64,000 nucleotides of DNA from Salinimicrobium tongyeongense (GTDB lineage: Bacteria > Bacteroidota > Bacteroidia > Flavobacteriales > Flavobacteriaceae): positions 2,976,001-3,040,000 of the forward strand of contig NZ_CP069620.1 in assembly GCF_026109735.1 (NCBI RefSeq), in the 5' to 3' direction. The stretch's first letter is position 1. Each line of letters begins with the position of its first letter. The notes beneath the pieces are model-generated. The model had not been told where the DNA came from. It did not search any database and worked only from the letters and a program-made list of their open reading frames with translations. A program made the position numbers and the translations under genes. Positions 59,919 to 64,000 of this stretch are shown here, piece by piece.

Positions 59919-61034
59919 TTAGATATTTTTTAAATGATGTTGCAAACTCCTGTGTACAATAGTTCCATTCTCTATCACCGAACAGGCCTTTAACAGGTGA
60001 TCTTCTGTGCGCTTGGAAGTGCACATGTGATGTATGAAATTGTAGAAGTTGTTGGAGAGCAGGGCCGATGCCGAAACAGGCAGCTGCCGCGATAAGCAGG
60101 AATCCCCAAGAATTTTGACCTGCTGGTGTTGCAGCAATTTTCCGCTGGAGCTTAGTTCGCAGTTGCCTCCCTGTTCGGCGGCCAGATCAATGATCACGGC
60201 ACCGGGCAGCATATTGTCAACGGCAGGTCTATCTATGAGCACAGGAGCCTGTTTTCCAGGGATATTTGCAGTGCAAATCACCATTGAGGCGGTTCTTAAA
60301 TGTTTTTCTATGAGGGCTTTTTGTTTGCGTTGATATTCTGCCGTCTGGTCTATTGCGTATCCCCCTGCGGTTTCAGATTCAGAACTGCCATAAACCTCAA
60401 TAAATTTTGCGCCAAGGCTTTTTACGGCTTCCCCCGCACTTGTACGAACATCAAAAGTCTCTACCACGGCCCCCAGCCTTCTTGCGGTGGCTATAGCCTG
60501 TAAGCCGGCCACTCCGGCACCCAGCACCAGCACCTTTAAAGGCCTTAAAGTACCGGCGGCAGTGGTGAACATGGGGATGCTTTCAGAAAGCAGCTCGGCA
60601 GCTTTTAGCACTGCTTTGTAGCCGTTAAGGGAAGCCATTGAGGAGAGCACATCCATCTTTTGCGCGATGGTGGTGCGCGGAAGAAGATCGAGGCTGCTTA
60701 CCGAAATTCCGGGTTTGAGGTAAACCTCCGTTCGCCCCGGGAAATATCCGAAGTTATAGATGCCCAGGAACTCACATTCCTGCCCAATTTCCTGCCCCTC
60801 ATAAACCGAATTAAGGGAAGTGATGAAATTAGCTTCAGAAAAAATTTTATGGGCCGGCCTGGCTGTGGCTCCTGCTTCTCTGTATTCCTGGTCAGAAATA
60901 TTGACCTGTCTTCCAAAACCGGGTTCAAAAAGTACATTGATGCCAAAGTCTTTAATAAGCCGCTTTACTTCTTTGGGGAGCAGGCATACCCGCGTTTCAA
61001 AAGCCGGTTCTTTTATTAAACCTATTGTTTTCAT
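59919..61034 (-). CDS. pntAA: NAD(P) transhydrogenase subunit alpha part 1 (NAD-binding)
   Basis: 371 residues of the dI domain, related to alanine dehydrogenase: GLIKEPAFETRVCLLPKEVK at the start, EPGFG..ISDQEYREAGA, FPGRTEVYLKPG, then the Rossmann motif VLVLGAGVAGLQAIATARRLGA (GxGxxG) and ETAGGYAIDQTAEYQRKQ mobile loop. ATG at 61034 is preferred to the 12-codon upstream extension. The pntAB gene starts 3 nt after its stop. First gene of the operon, diverging from the NtrC-type pair. Confidence 0.93.
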   Translation of the reverse strand: MKTIGLIKEPAFETRVCLLPKEVKRLIKDFGINVLFEPGFGRQVNISDQEYREAGATARPAHKIFSEANFITSLNSVYEGQEIGQECEFLGIYNFGYFPGRTEVYLKPGISVSSLDLLPRTTIAQKMDVLSSMASLNGYKAVLKAAELLSESIPMFTTAAGTLRPLKVLVLGAGVAGLQAIATARRLGAVVETFDVRTSAGEAVKSLGAKFIEVYGSSESETAGGYAIDQTAEYQRKQKALIEKHLRTASMVICTANIPGKQAPVLIDRPAVDNMLPGAVIIDLAAEQGGNCELSSSGKLLQHQQVKILGDSCLSRQLPVSASALLSNNFYNFIHHMCTSKRTEDHLLKACSVIENGTIVHRSLQHHLKNI

Positions 61035-61284
61035 TAGTGAGTGAAAAAAATTAAGTGCACAGGAAAACAAAACCCGTACCCCGAAGAGGAGGGAAGCTGC
61101 ACGTGTTTTTTAATGCGTTGAGAACAAGAGCTCCTGAAGCCGGGATTATTATTTCTTCGGAAGGGCTGCCGGTTCATTTTTTCCCTGACGGGGAGATTTG
61201 AACCAGCTTTGCAGCGAAATAAATCGTACCGGAAACGCGATTTTTACAGGGGGTACAGATCTTCTTTCCTGCTTTTAAAAATCT

Positions 61285-61292
61285 TATCTTTG
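61285..61292 (+). promoter_or_regulatory. -7 promoter box for the kinase/regulator pair
   Basis: TATCTTTG matches TAnnTTTG 30 nt before the kinase ATG (61322). No good -33 TTTG is visible at the expected distance. Confidence 0.5.
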
Positions 61293-61321
61293 ATGATTTA
61301 TCCCTGTTTATATTTTTTAAG

Positions 61322-62419
61322 ATGCCCGGTACCATTTCAACCAAAATAGAGCTTCAGGAAAGGATCAAAGAGCTCAGCTGTTTGTATGAAATATCTTCAG
61401 TAATTCGCGATCACGAAGGCGAGATTTCAGCCACGCTGGAGAAGATTTCGGAGGTTTTGAAACAGGCCTGGAGATTTCCTGAAGACGCCGTAGTAGAATT
61501 GAAACTCAACGGTTTTCAGCACAGCACCGGAAAAATTCCGCAGAAAAATGTGGCGCAACAGGCTTTCATTTACACTTTTAGCGAAGTTAAGGGTGCCATA
61601 AAGATCTATTATCCGCAGGAGAAACACAGGGAAACGGCCTTTTTGCCTGAAGAACAAAAGCTGCTCGAAAAAGCCGCCCATGAGGTAGGCTCCTTTTACG
61701 AAAAAATAAAGCAAAAGGAACAGGAAGAGCTGTTAAGGCGCAGCATTCACCGCAACGACCGCCTGGCTATTTTGGGTGAAATTACCGCCGGCATAGCCCA
61801 CGAGCTCAACACGCCTTTGGGCAACATTCTGGGGTTTGCCGAACTCATTAAAGAGCGGGCAGAGAATTCACAGACCAAGAAGGATATTGGCAAAATAATC
61901 AAAGCTGCAATCTACTCGCGGGAAGTGGTGAAAAAACTGATGTTCTTTGCCTGTGAAATTCCGCAGGAGATGAAGATCATCAAAATCCAGCCCATTGTGG
62001 CACAGGCGCTTTCGCTGCTAAAACCCAACTTTAAAAAAGCTGGCGTAGAATGCCATTTTAGAGTGGCAGATAAAGGGATTGAAGCACAGCTGGACCCCAT
62101 TCAGCTCACCCAGGTGTTGTTCAACCTTTTGATTAATGCGCTGTATTTTTCGCCCCAGGGTTCTGCCATTGAAGTAAAACTGTACAGGAATGAGGCCAGC
62201 CTGTACATTGAGATCGCCGATGAGGGCCCGGGGATTAAGGAAGAGCTGAAATCGAAGATCTTTGAACCTTTTTTCACCACCAAACCCATAGGCGATGGTT
62301 CTGGGCTCGGTCTAAGTGTGGTGCACGGCATTATTAGAAGCCACAAAGGCAACATAGTGGCGCTAGACAACCAGCCGCAGGGAAGCATTTTTCAAATAAG
62401 TATACCTCTTAGAAATTAG
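61322..62419 (+). CDS. Sensor histidine kinase of the NtrC-activator type
   Basis: 365 residues without membrane helices. An N-terminal sensing region (1-140, PAS/GAF-like: ELSCLYEISSVIRDHEGEI), a coiled linker (KEQEELLRRSIHRNDRLAILG), then HisKA with phospho-His in AGIAHELNTPLGNILGF (about residue 160) and HATPase with LFNLLINALYFSP (N), DEGPGIKEEL (G1), FEPFFTTKP (F) and GSGLGLSVV (G2). It is a cytosolic kinase whose partner is the response regulator 3 nt downstream. Confidence 0.92.
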   Translation: MPGTISTKIELQERIKELSCLYEISSVIRDHEGEISATLEKISEVLKQAWRFPEDAVVELKLNGFQHSTGKIPQKNVAQQAFIYTFSEVKGAIKIYYPQEKHRETAFLPEEQKLLEKAAHEVGSFYEKIKQKEQEELLRRSIHRNDRLAILGEITAGIAHELNTPLGNILGFAELIKERAENSQTKKDIGKIIKAAIYSREVVKKLMFFACEIPQEMKIIKIQPIVAQALSLLKPNFKKAGVECHFRVADKGIEAQLDPIQLTQVLFNLLINALYFSPQGSAIEVKLYRNEASLYIEIADEGPGIKEELKSKIFEPFFTTKPIGDGSGLGLSVVHGIIRSHKGNIVALDNQPQGSIFQISIPLRN

Positions 62420-62422
62420 AAT

Positions 62423-63748
62423 ATGGCACTTCATAAAGAAAACGTACTCATTGTTGATGATGATTATGACATGCTCGAATTGATTCATCGCAACCTTAGC
62501 GCGCTGCATTTTCACACCTACCGGGCAATCTCTGTAAAAGAGGCCATAGAGATCCTGAAGTCGTCGCGGATTGACCTTCTCATCACCGATTTGCAAATGC
62601 CGGGAGTGAATGGGATCGAGCTCATAAAATACGCCGATGAACACTATCCGAAAATGCCAAAACTGGTCATCACCGGATTCCCTTCGGTAGATGGGGCTAT
62701 TTCGGCCATACGGTCTGGCGCGCTTGATTACCTTGTAAAGCCTTTCACCCAGGCCGAACTAAAATCGGCTATTGAGAAAAGCCTTCAGCATAGAAGAAGC
62801 GAAACCACCCACATTAAAAAAGAGAAGCCGGTGACCAGTGCTTATGCCGGGATGATAGGTTCTTCGGAAAGTTTCGAGGAAATGATAGACGTTATTGAGC
62901 GGGTAAAGGATAACCGGGCGACCATACTTATACAGGGCGAAAGCGGAACAGGGAAGGAGCTGGTGGCGCGGGCAATACATTATAAAGGCGCTTATGCGGC
63001 CAACCCCTTTATTGCGGTAAACTGCGGCGCCATTCCCGAAAACTTACTGGAATCTGAATTGTTCGGGTACGTAAAAGGGGCGTTTACAGGAGCAGGAGGT
63101 TCGCGGCAGGGGTTCTTCCAGGCAGCGGCAGGCGGAACCATCTTTTTAGACGAAATAGGAACGGCGCCCGCAAATGTGCAAACCAGTCTTTTGAGGGTTT
63201 TACAGGAAAAAGAAGTGAGAAGGATTGGGGCGCAGAAGTCAGAGAAAATTGAGTTGCGAATTATCGCCGCGACCAACAGCGATCTTTACCAGATGGTGGA
63301 AAAAGGCAGTTTTAGGCAGGACCTCTATTACCGGCTTAATGTAGTGAACATCACCACCCCGCCGCTAAGGGAAAGAAAAGAAGATATACTTCCCCTGGTT
63401 CAGAATTTCATTAAAAAATACGGAGTTGAATACAAGAAACCCTTTGCTGGCATAAGCGATAAGGCCATTGAACTGCTCACCAGGTATTCCTGGCCGGGCA
63501 ACATCAGGGAGCTTGAGAATGTAGTGCAGCGGGCCATTATTTTGTGCGATAAAAATATAGATGTGGAAGAAATTCCGAAGCATATAAAATTAGCCGAACC
63601 TGCTGCGGTAGCTGATGTGCAAAAATCTTTGAAGGAAGCAGAGCGGGAGCATATTCAAAAGGTGCTGGCTTCGGTAGATGGCAACAAGACCAGGGCCGCA
63701 GAAATCCTTCAGATTGACCGCAAGACCCTACGGCAAAAGCTGAAGTAA
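62423..63748 (+). CDS. Sigma-54-dependent response regulator (NtrC family)
   Basis: 441 residues: receiver domain (phospho-Asp in LLITDLQMPGVNG, about residue 56; Lys in YLVKPFTQ), central AAA+ domain with Walker A GESGTGKELVA, GAFTGA loop within YVKGAFTGAGG, Walker B GGTIFLDEIG, sensor 2 RKEDILPLV region, and a Fis-type HTH at the end (GNKTRAAEILQIDRKTLRQKLK). It should activate sigma-54 promoters; its targets are unknown but the neighbouring pnt operon is an obvious candidate. Confidence 0.95.
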   Translation: MALHKENVLIVDDDYDMLELIHRNLSALHFHTYRAISVKEAIEILKSSRIDLLITDLQMPGVNGIELIKYADEHYPKMPKLVITGFPSVDGAISAIRSGALDYLVKPFTQAELKSAIEKSLQHRRSETTHIKKEKPVTSAYAGMIGSSESFEEMIDVIERVKDNRATILIQGESGTGKELVARAIHYKGAYAANPFIAVNCGAIPENLLESELFGYVKGAFTGAGGSRQGFFQAAAGGTIFLDEIGTAPANVQTSLLRVLQEKEVRRIGAQKSEKIELRIIAATNSDLYQMVEKGSFRQDLYYRLNVVNITTPPLRERKEDILPLVQNFIKKYGVEYKKPFAGISDKAIELLTRYSWPGNIRELENVVQRAIILCDKNIDVEEIPKHIKLAEPAAVADVQKSLKEAEREHIQKVLASVDGNKTRAAEILQIDRKTLRQKLK

Positions 63749-63825
63749 ATTCGGCATTTTTGAGGGGGAGTCATTAAGGTGGCGGGCAGTTTTTTTCTTC
63801 CGAATTAACTTTCAGCAATAAAAAA

Positions 63826-63847
63826 GGGTCTGCCAGCCGGCAGACCC
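63826..63847 (-). terminator. Terminator of the right-edge small ORF
   Basis: 9-bp GC-rich stem GGGTCTGCC / GGCAGACCC with a 4-nt loop and a T run on the minus strand, 21 nt past the stop at 63869. Confidence 0.88.
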
Positions 63848-63868
63848 CAAAAAGAGCTAATTAAACTT

Positions 63869-63982
63869 CTAAACTTTCGACTTTCTTTTTTTCAACTTTT
63901 TTTCCTCGAGTTTCCTTTGGATTTTCTCCTGCTTTTTAGCTTTCAAATCTATGCTTGAAGGTCTTAAATTTCCTTTTTTCAT
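63869..63982 (-). CDS. Small basic ORF, 37 aa
   Basis: ATG at 63982 to TAG at 63869 encodes MKKGNLRPSSIDLKAKKQEK followed by a run of Lys/Arg/Glu (QRKLEEKKLKKRKSKV). It is short and very Lys-rich, so it could be a ribosome- or RNA-associated small protein, but no family is recognised. A strong terminator follows directly, which supports it being a real transcription unit. Confidence 0.55.
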   Translation of the reverse strand: MKKGNLRPSSIDLKAKKQEKIQRKLEEKKLKKRKSKV

Positions 63983-64000
63983 GATTTTGGTTTAAAAATT

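Overview
This window looks like a chromosomal segment of a marine-type member of Bacteroidota, most likely family Flavobacteriaceae (Gramella/Salegentibacter-like; genus not certain). Supporting signs are promoter boxes of the Bacteroidota type (TAnnTTTG, with TTTG about 19 nt upstream before tRNA-His), weak Shine-Dalgarno sequences, many Cys-anchored lipoproteins, menaquinone genes (menA, menC, menE), the bacillithiol deacetylase BshB1, a three-gene proton-translocating transhydrogenase, a Reg_prop/Y_Y_Y sensor kinase, and a small membrane protein of the CAL67264 type named after Gramella forsetii.

Layout. 1-8.4 kb: partial STAS-like gene, MFS transporter, VOC protein, rhodanese lipoprotein, FMN glutamate-synthase-like protein, UvrD/PcrA helicase, DUF2945 protein and a YrdC/Sua5 tRNA-modification enzyme. 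8.4-12.1 kb: metalloprotease-like lipoprotein, OmpA-type lipoprotein, a frameshifted family-2 glycosyltransferase and a lone HsdR_N-like protein. 12.2-18.0 kb: holA, then menA, UPF0173 hydrolase, menC, CPBP protease and menE on one strand. 18.1-25 kb: M1 peptidase, acyl-CoA carboxylase beta, small membrane protein, beta-barrel protein, DinB protein and EttA. 25-28.7 kb: hybrid-style sensor kinase with a response regulator whose HTH is frameshifted. 28.9-32.8 kb: MBL lipoprotein, then hutI-hutG-DUF1622-GNAT. 33-41 kb: trans-sulfuration PLP enzyme, IS3-family element copy 1, bshB1, tRNA-His, M28 peptidase, CBS protein and GH92 mannosidase. 41-49.3 kb: small proteins and a TolC / adaptor / RND efflux operon whose gaps are filled with repeats. 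49.5-54.9 kb is the most accessory-like part: an AT-rich P-loop NTPase with a C-terminal winged helix, a PEGA lipoprotein, a roughly 230-bp direct repeat, a second IS3 copy inserted in one repeat arm, and a GNAT gene. 54.9-57.9 kb: nrdB-nrdA preceded by a cobalamin riboswitch. 58.2-64 kb: pntAA-pntAB-pntB diverging from an NtrC-type kinase/regulator pair, and a tiny basic ORF at the right edge.

The most noteworthy signals are: (i) a B12 riboswitch in front of the class I ribonucleotide reductase genes, implying that B12 shuts off the oxygen-dependent enzyme; (ii) a dispersed perfect palindrome AAAAATG[G/C]CATTTTT, often touching stop codons; (iii) two single-site frameshifts in otherwise intact genes; (iv) word-like short-period intergenic reiterations together with a long direct repeat that gives an empty-site comparison for the IS; (v) tandem dyads that look like an operator in front of the efflux operon; and (vi) small genes of 37-59 codons at 21584, 41859 and 63869. 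No CRISPR array, prophage or multi-gene defence island is visible. I did not find a clearly new multi-gene system; the palindrome family and the repeat-bordered NTPase region are the best candidates for something undescribed.
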